Shown here: one piece after another, positions 11,205 to 26,200 of the stretch | Layout of the letters: every line of letters begins with the position of its first letter | Position numbering within the stretch: position 1 is the first letter of the stretch | From: Voacanga thouarsii | Lineage: Eukaryota; Streptophyta; Magnoliopsida; Gentianales; Apocynaceae | Assembly (NCBI GenBank): GCA_026120185.1 | Contig: JANUWF010002153.1 | Location: forward strand, 186,001 to 250,000 | Reading direction: 5' to 3' | DNA: 64,000 nt | Notes under the pieces: generated by a model | Told to the model about the DNA's origin: nothing | The model's input: only the letters and a program-made list of their open reading frames with translations | Databases searched by the model: none | Program-made: the position numbers and the translations under genes

Positions 11205-14200
11205 TTATTTTAAACCCAGGGTTCGAACAACTTCGTTGTATGCAGCATTTGCTGCTCTATTTAAAGCAACTTCCTTCTTTATACGGCATTTACCTCTTCC
11301 TCTAAGTTGATTGTCAACAAAAACCTCATAGGTTCCCTCTTGTGACCAATGATCAACAAGTTGAACATCAAGTTTATTCTTCTGGCATATCTCAAAAAGC
11401 TTCTTTACAGGGTTTGTCTGAAGCATTTCTGGTGTAATTATGGGGTCAAGTAGGACCCTGGTTACCTGGATACAAATCAAAATCAAGAAAAGAATGGTGT
11501 GAGATGGAGATCAACTTAACAATATCGACTGTGAATTAGAGACTGCCAATCATGAGCCCCCTATGAAAGAGTTTTTCTGATAGCAATTAATTAATTCTTA
11601 TTATACAACCATGTTGCACTAACTATTCACCATAAGAAGAAACCTCTAAGGCATACTCGGTTGAAGCCAGGCTAAAAAAGATTGAGACGTGAGAGAATGT
11701 TAATTAAGCATGCTCTATTTACATATAACATGAACATTTTACACATATGCACACACATAGACATGAGATATACTTATAACTAAACTATTATGGATCATGC
11801 ATTCTCCTAAAAAGAGGCTACTCATCAATGTTCCTTCTTTATATAAGGGCATGGATAGCATAGGTTTTCAAAAGGTATGAACAGCAGACCTGTGAAATTA
11901 CTTTATTAGTGATAGAACAGGGATCAATGCCATATACTAAAATGAAATATCAACTTCATTCTATCTGCATTATTATCTTTCTTCTTCCATTTTCCTTCCT
12001 CTTTTTTAAGCTATTGAAATTCCATGAATTTCAACATAGAAGATACCCTTCAAATGAATTCCCTAAAGGGCGTACTTTACTTCTTCTAGGAGATTAACGA
12101 TTCTGCTCTCCAAAATACAAAAGACAGCTGATTTCACCTCTTAATAGAGAGGTACTCAGTAAAACAAAATTTTGAAATATATTCAAATGCATGGCTAGCT
12201 AACTCTATTGTTTTTTCTTTTCCGACAAATCCAGACGTAAGTCAACCTTCTTCTTCATTTAGTGAAGGTTAACAAAACGTGCATGCAGGCAGCAATGATG
12301 CCTATGAGGAAATTGGTCATAACTTTCTATTAGAATGTCCAAATTGCACAGAGTTTGATACATTGGAAACTAGACATCTAGAGCTGTCATTTGATATGTA
12401 ATATTCCTTGGAAATGTTACTGGATCAGTACAATACTCCATACTAAAGACACCTTCAATGTGTTTCTGCTTGACTTCCACAACTTGGACTAGTTGTTTCA
12501 ATATACAAAATCTCTTTGTTTAATGTTCCTGGTAGATTGTTCTATTATCTAAGCTGTTTTCAAATGTATTTTGGGGCCTATAAAATGGTGGATGAAGACA
12601 GAATATGCAGCTTTGAAATATTTCCATTTTTTATAAAATTATTGGTTTAGCTTGTTTTCCCATATTTGGTTTCCTTCTCTTGGTTGTGTTTATTTCTTGT
12701 CATTTAAAACCTCTCCCTTTCCTCCTCCACTATCACTTCAACATGTAATGAAAAATCTGGAAAACATAAGAGGCAAGTAGAAGAAAAAACAGTGGGAACC
12801 AGTGTGTTTGCAAATGACAAAACTTTAAAAAGTTTATCTAATATGAAGGGTATATTTATAGCAGTACCCCAGTGCTTACTGGTATTCCCTCTGTCCCATT
12901 TCAATTGATAGCGTGACTTGGCATGGGATTTTATACAAAAGGGGAAATTGTAATATAGGCATAATAAAATTTAGGAAACATGAGAGCCAGTAAGTACTGT
13001 ATATCAATCCTAAACATATAACAGTAATATATAGTGAGGACATGACTTTTTATGGTGTATTACAACAACAACAATTACTAAGCCTTAATCCCAAGACACT
13101 TGGAGTCGGCTACATGACTTTTTATGGTGTATTATATATTTTAAAAAAACTAGGAAAACTGACAAATATTTTGGGACATCCTAACTTAGCAAATAGATCA
13201 ATTGAAACAAGAAAGAGGGAGTACTGATCCAATTATAATAAAAAAGGAAAAGTTGTAAGTGACAAGTAACTTGACAAACCTTCCATGTAATATCTATTGA
13301 AGAATTGCTGTCAATAAATACTGCTCCTATTGTTGACTCAACAACGTCAGCTAGCACTTTCGGAGCATCAATCAGGCCATGGGAATGCAGAGGATATTGT
13401 GGAAGCGTATTTATAAATGCTTGAATCTGCAGTGATTCACTACAATCACCTTAAAGAAAATGGACAAGAGAAAGACAGTGACAGAACAGTCGTTATTCTA
13501 TTAAGAAAGAAGCTTCAAACAGAAAGCCAATTAAAAATCACATAGGAAGAGACAAAAATAATGAATAAGAAGTTGTTAATTTTTGTATTACAGGGAACCA
13601 AAAATGAGCATCAGAAGTAAAATAAACTCATATACCCTTGAGGTACACGAGTGAAATAAAATATTCTCTACCATTCCCTCAAGAATCTAATATTTTTTAA
13701 GAAAAGGAAAACAAAATAATTTCTACATCAATCGCCTCAATGATTTAATATCAAGGAAATTGACAAATCATTCCCCAATATGTTTATTATAGATTATAAT
13801 TGGGGAGAGCTGATGTACATCATTAGAACCGCTGCATATTTTCCAAATGATACTGATTTCACTCTTTAGAAACTAAAATGAAAGAGTGAAGCTAAGGTCT
13901 GTGCATGAATTCTTAGTTTTGTTTTCCCCGGGTGTTTTACAGATAGAAGCTGAGGCACTTATGCCTCCTAACTGTTCTACTGTAAAGCAGAAAATAAATA
14001 AAAGACATTCTTCTATCAAATAAAAATTGACAGATATATAAAAGCTAACTCTATTATCTGAATAAATTATCAGTTGTTTTAGTTTCAATAGTTCTATATT
14101 GGAAATTGGCTGTTGAATGCTGGACTTGGCTTCAACAGCATTTCGCAAAATCACATAGGATGAAACTATTTTTTTCTTCCCTTTTTTTGTCTTCCTTTTG

Positions 14201-17200
14201 CTTCTCATTTTAGGATTACGCCTTCAAATAGCCAAAGCAAACATGCACATAATAATAATTAATGGTCACAAACAAAATAGATGCCATAAGACTGGATTAT
14301 ATGCATCAAGATTTTTGTACAAATCTTACAAATAAAGCAAGAAAAAGGAATAGCTAATTTACAAGAAATGGTATTCCACTCCATGGGTGGCTTAGGCTCT
14401 GTGAGGAATTGTCCCAGACCCACCGCCATCCCACAAAGCGTACTTTATAAGTCAAGATAGATGTAAAAAGAAAACTAAAATAATATTCTCTAAATATTTT
14501 CTAAAAATGAAAATTATTATTTTAATTATTATAGCTTTATTTTATTTAAAAATATTTTTCAAATAATTTAAAAAAACCCCCATGAACGACCCTCTTTATA
14601 TCTATGCAGCCCTTCCACTTAGGCATCTCCCTTGCACCTCCTTCCAAATCTCTCTTTTCTATAAGCACATACCACTCTATCATCAATTGTCTCGCCTCAT
14701 TCAATTCCTATTCAATTTTGACTATGTGTTAGGAGTGGTGGTGATAGTCAGATGAAATGGCAGCACCGTGGTGGTGGTATGGTGAATGTAATTTTTTATG
14801 ATTTGTAAGGACAAAAAAACTTTAAATACATGTACAAGTTGTATTTTGGGGTCTTTAATTTTAAGATCTTCTCTTAAGGTTGAGTAGATCTAACCTAATG
14901 CGTGCTGCCTCTTGGTGATGGTGGTCACTGTGGCTGCCAGCACAGTAATTTGCTGCAATAGTGAGTGCAGTCAAATCTACTGGTGGAATTTCATATCTCA
15001 GATAACAACTACTGAGCAATGGCTGCATATAAAATCAGATTTTGGGAGAATCTCACTGGTTGAATAGATTTCTTTTCAACAACAGGCAAAAGAAGCAAAA
15101 CAATTTCCTGTCTTAAATTCATGCTGGTTAAACTCCTTGGGATAATGCAGTCCAGAGGGCAACATCTTCATTAGGTTTTTACCAGAACAATATGCAGAGG
15201 ACAGAGCAAACTAGTTCTATTTTATGTCAACTCTAAAAACAACTGATGCAGAAAAATATCTGATTGTAACATCTGCAAATAGTAAGCTTCCCCGGAAAGG
15301 TAGAACAACACAGTCAAGCATCTTATGTGCACGAGTATAAAATCTTCATAAGCGTGGGAAACACAGGCAAATTCAAGATATCAGTGATTGCAGATACATC
15401 AGCTCACAACTTTGAAATGTAAGCAATAAAGCTAGACTTTGATCTGCCTCCCATGTCAGTGACCAGTGGTAAGAGAAATATTTTACTCAGACTGATATAT
15501 TTAAGCATCCAACTAAACATACCCTCTTTCCAAGATCAGGTCTCCGATGGCGCAAGTACTTGTGAAAGTTATGCTTGACTGCCACACGGGCAAGTTTCTC
15601 TGTGTCAATGTTTGCAGCACGAAGAGGTGTCAAACATCCGGGTGGAAGATCCGGGTAAAGAGAAAACTGCCGTATTGTGATTAAGAGATTCAGTACTGAA
15701 TCACCAACATACTCTAGCCGCTCATATGGTGCATAATCTTTTCCATATGACGAATGTGTAAAGGCTTGATGAAGTAAGCTCCTATTGTTGAAATTGTAGC
15801 CTATGATATTCTCAAGATCTTCAAGGTCTTGCAAAGATTTAATGCCTATTTTATCTTCTTTCTCTTGCAATGATACTCTGATTATTGAATCACCAGCTTT
15901 GGATCCAGTTAGGAAATTACTCAAAACATATCCTGACAGAAGATGAATAGAAGTCAATAAGAACAGAGGTAGTGTCATGCTTAAAAAGGAAGAAATTAAT
16001 CAAAATCTAGATTTACATAGATACAATGTCAATGATAATATTGGATCCCATATTCTTGTTACAGTTTTCTGACAGTCTACTTGACAAAAACTAAAGAAAA
16101 AGAGCAGGGCTCCACATGATTGGACCAAGGATAGAGGTGGTGAGGAAAGAAGAGAGAGAGAACTATGCTAGTTGAAGTTTCAGAAAAAGGAACCATGAAC
16201 TTCCAGTTACAGATTCTAAATTTTGACTTATTATGAAAATCATCAATTTGAAAACTCTGTAATTGATCAAAGTGAAAATCATAAATAATTCTGAACAGAA
16301 AGAGGAAAGACTGAAACAATTATAAAGCTAAGACTAGTATATGAAAGCAGGAACCAAAATAAAGGGACCTCAAACTAATAACAAATGGGGAGCTTGCAGA
16401 ATAAGAAACAAGAATGCATTCGAACCCTGCTAGGGGTTAATGAGATGCTTGGACAAGTCTTCACTGAGAACATTATCAGACAAGAAACTACATACTAATC
16501 TGCCTATTTTACCCACTCAACTATAATCCTTTGACAATACACCAAAATCAAATATTGTAAGAAATTGAGAGAGAATAATCTCTTTTCATATATCTCACAA
16601 AGATTACAATGAGGTGATTATATACAAGCTTCCTAAGGCACAAATATGGCAATTATCCTAATAAATTGATTCACAAAATTTCCTAATCAATCCCCTAATT
16701 ACTGCCCACAAAACCTCCTAACCACTTATTACAAAATTCCCTAATTTAAGGGTCAAACTTTCCTAATTCTAGTATTACAAAATTTACAGCCTTACTTTCC
16801 TAAAATACACACTTTAGCCATATTTTCCCACACTCCCCCTCAAGCTGGTGAATAGATATTCTCCATTCCTAGCTTGGATACAATATTTTCAAACACTGGA
16901 CCACTTAACCCTTTGGTTAACACATCAGCAAACTGATCATTTGTAGACACATAAGGTGTGCAGATCAATCCACTCTCTAATTTCTCCTTAATAAAATGTC
17001 TGTCAATTTCGATATGCTTTATCCGATCATGCTGCACAAGATTGTGAGCTATGCTAATTGCAGACTTATTATCGTAGTAAAGTATCATTAGGCCCTCCAA
17101 CTTGATCCTTATGTCTTGTAGAATGATCTTTAACCAAAGTAACTCACATACTCCATGAGCCATCGCTCGAAACTCAACCTCTACGCTAGACCGTGCTACT

Positions 17201-20200
17201 ACATTTTGTTTTTTACTCCTCCATGTCACAAGATTTCCACCAAGGAACGTACAATAGCTAGTGGTCGTGTAATACCCCGTATTAGACCACCTTTAGTATG
17301 TGGGGAAAAGTCATGCATGTCACATTGTTTTATACTAATGATTTGAACTATTTTCATGAAAATATCAGTTTATTGTTGCATGAATTAATTGTCGTGTTAT
17401 TTGAGTTAGTTGATTTTTATTTTATTGAGAAGAATTTATTAGAAAGAGGATGGAGCAAGTGAGTAAGAATCAAGGAAATTTATTAGGAGAATATTTACCA
17501 AGAATTATTGTGAAATAGTGGTTAGAGCTTAGTGTGTATTCTTTGGTGACTTGAGTTCGAATTCCAACTCTTGCAAACCCTTTCCCTTCTCACTTTTGAT
17601 AAACCCTTTTCCCTTGGCCGAAAATCCTAGGGGCTGCTGCCTTCTTATTTTTCAATTTCCTAAAATAGGGGTTTTTGATTATTTTGGGTTTTATTAAAAA
17701 GAATTTAATATAAATTAAATTCCTAATATTCTCTAATTAATATTTTATTTCAAACTTTTAGGAAGTTTAATTATTTTATCATTTAGAATTTTCCAAGGAT
17801 CTTACTCAAGGGTTTCATTATGGAAAGAAGATTATAGGAACGTTTCTTTTGGAAACCTTATTATAGCTACTACTTTCAAAAGAAGGAAAGTTTCCCAAAG
17901 TTGTTACCTCTAAAAGAGTTTATTCGGAAATAAAGAGATCTTGTCCAAAGCTTTAATATTCTCCCAAGATTTATGGTATTTTCAAGAGCTTGTGTTTAAG
18001 GAAAGGAAATTGCAGCTTTATTCCAAGAATATAGATTTTATCACCTAATATAATTATTCCTTAATTAATTGTTTTTGCCTAAAATAAATTAGGGCATTAC
18101 CTAAATTAATTCTTGAATCAACGTACCATTTTTATTAACTGAATTTTCTGGAATAAAACCAACCCTAGCCGCCACCTTGATGAGTTTTATTTCCTTTCAA
18201 GTTCCCTAAATAAAGGAGGGGACTCCCCTAAGTAACCCTAATCAATCAAGGTTCTTTTAAGCTAATCAAAAACCAGAAATTTCCCCTCCTTCCCACCAAT
18301 TTTCGTCACTGTTCACACACACACTCTAACGAAAATTCGAGCTTTTCCTTACTCTCAACTTCTCTCTTATCTTAGGCAAAAGCTACACACAAAACCCTAT
18401 TCTTTCCTCCTCCCAATTTTGTCCAAGAGGAAGGTAGAAAACCAGCTTCTTTCATCTCTTTTTCCTCCCTTATTGTGGCCACAATAACAACCAGAAAACA
18501 GCCCTAAACCCCCTTAAACCTTGCTGGAATTCGACTACAGCAATAGGGACAAAAGCTGTCATCTTTTCCTTCTTGTGATCAAGAGACCAAAGCAAAATCA
18601 AACCTTATTAAACCCTAAACACCCTCTTCTGCCCAGAAATTCCAGCCACCAACCCCCACCAATAACTCGGCCAAAACAGCACCAATCTCTACCAAAATCG
18701 AACCCTAAGAGCAAGGTAAGCAACTCTTCAAACCCCTTCAACTTTTATTCAATTCCTCTTCTTCTTTTCTCCTAAATTTCAAACCAAAAGGGACTGATTT
18801 ACCCCTATCATCTCGTGATCTTCGAATCAAGGAAACCAAGAGCCACCACTCGACTCTTCTTTCCTAAGTAAACTCCATCAAGCACCACAAGCGCCACCTT
18901 TGCTCTTGTTATGCCGTCAAAGAGGTATTTAAGGATTAACTTTATTGATTTAAATAAGGTTGACCTTATAGTAATGCTAATATGCATGAAGTCTTGCATG
19001 AATAGATAGAATTGATGAGGTTTGATGGTGCAATATTGTGAACTAGGTGTATAGGGAGTAAAGCATGGTAAAACATTGCCATGATGACCTGGAACTATTG
19101 TATGTTGAATAAAGATGCGATCTTTTGGTGCAGTTAGGGTTAATATATGGAATTGATGGTAGTTGATTAAGGGGGTCATTATATAAGTTGATGTGAGCCG
19201 AGTGTAAGCATGCATGGGTGAGATAAATGAGCATGGAGGTGATTTAATGAATTAATCCACCTAAGTGTTATGGATGAATTAAATGATTAGTATGATCATA
19301 GGCATTCATGATGCATGAAAAGATAAGTGGATGCATATTTGGGTTCTAATTATAGAATTATTGATTCTAGATAAGGAAGAAAGTGAAAAAGATATCAAGC
19401 ATCACTTTGGTTGATTATTGAGAATATCCAGGTAAGTCCCTGCATAACTATTTTGATACAAGTTATATGTTTGCAAGTAATTTTTATAATGTTATTTGGA
19501 ATTGATGTCAATATGATGTTTTGACACAAGGATTGAGCCTTAACTAAAAATGATGAGTTATACTGCATTGTTGTAAGACTTGGATTGAAAACGCGGATGT
19601 TTTATTTTCAAAACGAATTTGCTAAATTTCTATGGTTCAACTTCAAAAATGATTTCTTAAACCATTGTCAAACGATTTGAAAACGCTATTACAAAAAACC
19701 ACATTTTGCAGTCAAATTAATTAAATACTTTCGGAAAAGGGAAAATGATTCTGCCCCTAATCGGGGAGCGTTGAGTACTCAGCGAGGGTAGGCTAGCAGT
19801 ACTAGTTTCAAAAAGCAAGAGTGAGTCTTCTGGCAGGTGGCCACCTCTAGAAGATAAACTCAACTTGGAGAGGTGACAGTACTACTTAGTCAGGCCGTCC
19901 GCGCTAGCATATTGGTCCAGGTGGACATTGTTGATCCGGATTGAACAACCGGAATGTTGGGTGTAGAGATGGAGGAGTATCTCACCTAGTGGGTGGATAC
20001 ATTGGGAAGCTATCATGGTGATAACCATGATATGGATTATGTTACTATATTGTTGAATCATTTGCTAATCCCTACTTAATGAATTATGAATGTGATAAAA
20101 TGGTGATTTATTGTGAACTGTTTTGGATTTATTGAGCAAGGCTCCTTTGTATAACTGTTATTGATGAGATTGACCTGCATACACGATTTTTTGATTTAGA

Positions 20201-23200
20201 TAAACCTACATACACGAAATGGTTTCAATTGATACTTGCACACACGGGACTTATTGAGATGTCAATCTCACACCTTTTATATCATGATTTCAGGGGATTG
20301 CTTATACTGAGCAGGGTGAAGCGTTAGGAGATGAACTCCAGTTATTTATTTATTTATGTTTTGAATTTATTTCAAGAGACGTTTGTTAGTTTTGATTTTT
20401 CAGACTTGTATAAGTTTTGCTTCCGGATGTAATGAAATTATTCCTTTAATTTTATTTAGCAATTTTTTTCTATTTGTACCTCGTTATAAAGACCCCTGAT
20501 GTAACACCCCACACCCTAAGTTCCTAGATAGGGCAGAATGTCGCCCCGTCCAAAGGACGGGGGGTCTTTATAACGAGGTACAAAATAAAACTAAAACTGC
20601 TAAATAAAATTAAAAGAATAATTCCATTACATCCAAAAGCAAAGCTTATACAAGTCTGGAAAATCAAGACTAACAAGCGTCTCTTGAAATAAATTCAAAA
20701 GACAACTAAATAAATAAATTGGAGCTCAACCCTAGCTTCGCCCCACTCACTGAAAGTAATCCCCTGAAATCATAATATAAAATATGTGAGATTGACATCT
20801 TAGTAAGTCCCGTGTGTGTAAATGCCAGTTATAACCATTTCATGTATGCAGGGTTATCAAAATTACAAAATCATGTTTGCAAGTCAATTTCATCAATAAC
20901 AGTTATACAAGGGAGCCTTGCTCAATAAATCCAAAACAGTTCACAATCAATCACTGTTTCATCACATTCATAATTCATTAAATAGGGATTAGCAAATGAT
21001 TCAACCATATAGTAACACAATCCATATCATGATTACCACCATGATAGCTCCCCAATGTATTCTTTCAACAAAGGGGCAGTGGGGGCACCACCCACTAGGT
21101 GAGATACTCCTCCATCTCTTCACCCAATACTCCGGTTGTCCAATCCGGATCAACAATGTCCACATGGACCAATATGCTAGCTCGGACCGGCCTGACTAAG
21201 TAGTATTGTTGCCTCTCCAAGTTGAGTTCATCTTCTGGAGGTGGCCACCTGCCAGAAGACTCACCCTTATTCTTCGAAACTAGTACTACTAGCCTACCTC
21301 CGCTGAGTACTCAACGCTCCCCGATTAGGGGCAGAATCATTTTCCCTTTTCCAAAAGTCTTGATTAGTTTGACTGCAAAATGTGGTTTTTCGTAATAGTG
21401 TTTTCAAATTGTTTAACAATAGTTTAAGAAATCATTTTTGATGTTGAGTAATCAAAATTTTGCAAATTCGTTTTGAAAATCAAACTTCCACGTTTCCAAT
21501 CCAAGTATCACAATAATCCAGTATAACTCATCATTTTAGTCAAGACTCAATCATTGTGTCAAAACCTCTTATTGACATCAATTCCAAATAATATTGTAAA
21601 AATTACTTGCAAACAAGTATCATTTATTAAAATAGTTATGCAGGGACTTACTTGAATATTCTCAGCAATGTTCGTCCTCTCTTTCACTTTCTTCCTTATC
21701 TAGAATCAACGATTCTATAATTAGGACCCAAAGGTTATTCCACTATCATCATGCATCATGAATCCGAATGATCATATTAACCCTCGAAGTCATTTATGGC
21801 AACTAGATAGACTATTTCATTAAATCATCACCATAGCTACCCATGATCATGCATCTCATCATTATGCATGCTTATAGACAAATCAAACCATCTACATAAC
21901 GACTTCCATACTCAATTACCATTAACTTCCTTTATGAACCCTAATTACATCAAAAGATCTCATCTTTGTTCAACATACACGAGATCTAGATCATCATAAC
22001 AATATTTATCCATATCCAATGCCATATATGCCTAGTTCATCATATTGCACTATTAAACTCAGCAATCTAATCACATAATGCTTCCATGCTAGGCTTCATG
22101 CATATTATTCCCTCCATACATCCTACCCTAATCTAATTCAGAGGGGTTAAGCCTCAATTACCTCTTAGGCGGCACAACAAGAGCAAAGGTGGCGCCTTTG
22201 GTGCTTGCTTGGGTTCGCTTGAGGGAGAGAATCGATTGTTCCCCTTTTGGCTTCCTTGGTTCAAAGGTCACTAGGGATAGGGTAAATCAGTCCCTTTTGA
22301 TCGAGATTTAGGAGAAGAAGACGAGAAGAATTAAGAGGAGTTGATGAAGAGTTGAGGAGTTGCTTACCTTAGAGTTGGAGTTTTGGTGCTGTTTTGGCCT
22401 AGATGTGGAGGAGGGTTGGCGGCTGGAATTTCTGAGCAGAAGAGGGTGTTTAGGGTTTGTTTGAGGCTGATTAATGAAAGAGATAGGTTAGGCTGAGGTG
22501 CTTTAGGGTTTAGGTGTTTGAAGAAGTTTTGGTCTTGCTAGGGTTCATTGATCACAAGGAGGAAAGGTGACAGCTTTTGGTCTCTAGGTTTGGACAAGAT
22601 TGAGTAGGGTTCGAGGAGGTTTTTGGCGGCAGTTTCTGCTTGTGATGGTGGCCGACAGTAAAGGAAAAGAGAAGGAAAGATGCTGATTTTCTGGCTGCTT
22701 CTTAAACGAGATTAGGAAGGGAAAGATTAGGGTTTGTACAGCTGTTTTTGCTGGATTGCTGGAGGGGTTTTTGATGCAGGGTTTTGGCTGGAAGTCTTGG
22801 GCAATATGGGGCTTAGGGTGGCAGAAAATTCTGAGGGTCAAGGAGCTGAAATTCTGGTTTCCTTTTGGCTGAAAACAAATCCTAATTGGTTAGGGTTTTC
22901 TTGGCCAATCCTAGCTAGGTTTTTGGGAGTGTTTTAGGTAAGTTGTCTTTACCCTAAGTGGCGGCTGCTAGGAGGGAGTTTTCCAGAAAACCCTAGGGAG
23001 GAATTAGGTTATCTATTTAGGGAATAGATTAATTAATCTCCTACATTAATTTGAGCACTTTTTAAACAGCCATTAAATAGCTATTTGGTAAGAAAATTTC
23101 TGGTTTCCTAATCCTTGAAACTACTGAATTTTCCCCTTCCTTTTTCCCCTTCAATATTTTGAAACCCTTGCTTAATCCAAGGGCCAAACACTTCATTTAA

Positions 23201-26200
23201 ATCAGCTCTTGGCCTTCAAAAAAAAAAAAAAAAAAAATTATGCTGGAATATTTGAATCAGAATTTTAATTTACTAATTTATAAAATAATTTTCAAGATAG
23301 AGCACACCCCTAATTTTTAAGAAATTGGTTTCCAAAACCTTAATAATTTCGTCCAAGGCTAGGGAAAATTAGGGTAGAAGGAAAATAAAAGAAAGTAAAG
23401 AATTTGAGATAGCTAGGATTCGAACTCAAGCCCACCAAAGAACACACACCAAGCTCTATCCACTAAACCACCTTAACTCTTGGCATATATTCTCTTAATA
23501 AATTCCTTTAATGCTTATTCACTTACTCCACCCCTTTTTCTAATAAATCCCCTTCAATAAAATAAAACTCAACTACCTCCACTACCACAACCACTTCAAG
23601 AGCAAATTAATTCATGCAGCAACAAATTAATATTTTTCATGAAAATAATTCAAATCATCAAATGTAGTATAACTCAATATGACATGCATGACTTTTCCTC
23701 ACTTATTAAAGGCAGTCTAACATGGGGTATTACACCTGGTCCTTTGGACGGGGCGACATCGTGCCCTATCTAGATACCTAGGGTGTGGGGTGTTACAGGT
23801 CGATCTTCTATCAATCAATGACATCAGCATCTATATAGGCTTCAAGCATTAGGCCCCTACTTCTCCTAAAAAGAAGTCATCTTCCTGGTATACCTTTAAG
23901 ATACTACAACACCCTGTGTACTACTTGAAAATGAACCGCTTTTGGACTGTACATAAATTGACTAATCACACTCACAGCATAAGCTATATCCGGTCATGTG
24001 TGGGACAAATAAATGAGCTTTCCCACCAAATGTTGATATACTCCTTTGTCCACCATAGCATCTTCCTCTGCTAGTCCAAACTTTATATTTGGATCTATCG
24101 GAGTACTCACTGGCTTGCATGCTGTTTTTCCTATCTCCTTGAGTAGATCAGTTACATACTGTGAGAAAATATGGTTAAATGGTGTATTTTAAGAAAGTAA
24201 GGCTGTAAATATTGTAACACTAGAATTAGGGAAGTTTGGCTCTTAAATTAGGGGATTTTGTAATCAGTAATTAGTAGATTTTGTGGACAGTAATTAGGGG
24301 ATTGATTAGGAGATTTTGTGAATCAATTTATTAGGGTAGTTGTTATATTTGTGCCTTAGGCAGCTTGTATATAATTAGTTCATTGTAATCTTTGAGAAAA
24401 ATATGAAAAAAGATTATTCTCTCTCAATTTCTTACACATACTTCTGTTGAGAGAGAAAAATACCCTTCTCTGAATGTGCCACTTCAATTCTGAGAAAATA
24501 CTTTAACTTCCCAGGTGTCTTAATCTCGAATTCTTTTGCCAAGCACTCACTCAAAGAACGTCTCTCCTCATCATCACTTCCTGTAACAATTATGTCATCC
24601 ACATAAACTAAAAGGACCGTGACTACTCCTGAAGACGAATACTTGATGAACAAAGTATGATCTCCTTAACTTTACTTGTATCCTAACATCACCATAACCT
24701 TGGCAAACCTGTCGAACCATGCTCGAGGAGATTGTTTAAGCTCATACAATGCCTTCCTTAACCTACAGACGGTATGATCAATAACTCTTTTCCCATAACC
24801 TGGAGGTATCTCCATGTATATCTCCTCCTGGCGATCTCCATGCAAGAAAGCATTTTTAACATCAAACTGCTATAAATCCCATCCAAAGTTGGCTGCCAAA
24901 GACAATAGGACTCTAATAGTATTCAATTTTGCAATTGGAGCAAAAGTCTCTAGATAGTCCACTCCATACGTCTGAATATAACCCTTGGCAACCAGCCTTG
25001 CCTGATAACTTTCTACTAAACCGTCAGCTCTATATTTCACTGTGTACACCCATTTACACCACTGGTTTCTTCCCTGCTAGTAACTCCACAAGCTCCCATG
25101 TTTTGTTCTTTTCAAGTGCCTCCATTTCTACATTCATAGCTCATTTCCATTTTTCATTAGACAAAGTTTCGGATAGATTAGAAGGAATGTCAAGAGTTTC
25201 TAGGTTATTGAGGAAGGTTCTGTGTGATGGAAAAAAACGTTGAAAGGACAGGAAGTGTATCAAGGGGGTATAAAGGTCTTTTAGTGCACTCTCTCGCACT
25301 TTTTCTTAATGCAATGGGCAAGTCTATGTCACTACTGCCCATATGGATCTCACTCTCTACCTCTGGTTCTGTTTCAATCTATAATATAGATTCAGAAGTT
25401 ATTACCTGATCAGACTCTTGGACTTGCGTAGGGTTGGGGACAGCCATTTTCTTCCTTGTATACATCTTTCCTTTAACATGTCTAACATCCTTGGGAACAG
25501 ACTCAGTGTCAAATTGAGCAAATACAGGTTTAGAGGAGACTGTGACAGACTCAGATAACTCAGAGTGAACTGGGACAGGATCACTAGTGGATGAGGAAGT
25601 AGGATGATTTGAAGTTGAAAAATCCAATAATAAGTCAAAACCCAAACTCTCATCTTCTCTCACAAACTTCTCCCCCTGAAAATAAGAGTTTGGAAAGTAA
25701 GATTCACGTTCATTGAAAGTAACATCCATAGAAACAAAGAATTTTTGGGAGGGTGGATGATAGCACTTGTATCTTTTTTGGGTTGACGAATATCCCACAA
25801 ATACACATTTTAGAGCCCTTGGATCCAATTTCCCTCGATTGTGACTGTGAACATGTACAAAGGATGTACATCCAAACACTCTAGGAACAAGATTATTTGT
25901 GGTGTGGAAGTTAGGATAGAAAGTGGACAATACATCCATTGGGCTCTGAAATCCTAGGACTCTAGATGGCAATCGGTTTATGAGATATGCTGCTGTAAGA
26001 ACCACCTCCCCCCAAAAGGTTTTAGATACATGATGTTCAAATAACAATGCTCGAGTTTTTTCAAGGAGATCATCATTTTTCCTCTCTGCAACGGGATATT
26101 CACACAAGATGACTCATGAATTATCCCTTCCTTTTGAAAATTTGGACTTAGAGTTTAATTGAAATAGTCTCATGCATTATCAGACCTAACTCTCTTGATG

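Larger units (their letters stand above)
17268..23797 (+). mobile_element. Long LTR A (probable solo LTR), split by long LTR B
   Basis: It begins TGTAATACCCCGTATTAGACC at 17268 and ends GGGGTGTTACA at 23797, flanked by a perfect GGTCG duplication (17263-17267 and 23798-23802). Its own sequence is 17268-20499 plus 23735-23797, about 3.3 kb. TG...CA ends, a 5-bp duplication, and the lack of any primer site or pol suggest a solo LTR of a large (probably Ty3/gypsy) family. A CTAAATAAAGGAGGGG block near 18206 resembles an LTR promoter region. It carries a tRNA-like module at about 17513-17573. No protein-coding region is supported. Confidence 0.75.

Noticed and set aside
15487..15978. RTL reading frame starting at the ATG at 15978
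   Set aside because: Kept as an alternative only. The sequence just before 15932 looks like a pyrimidine-rich splice acceptor, and the hydrophobic stretch it would encode is more likely intron.
18521..18775. Pro-rich open frame in long LTR A
   Set aside because: Low complexity and not kept open in LTRs B and C. Probably LTR leader sequence.
22584..22937. Open frames on both strands in long LTR B
   Set aside because: No known domain, and the corresponding region in LTR C does not preserve the same frame.
23411..23482. Possible true tRNA gene
   Set aside because: Box A and box B are clear, but there is no convincing acceptor-stem pairing, and it recurs inside an LTR family. Treated as a tRNA-like module.
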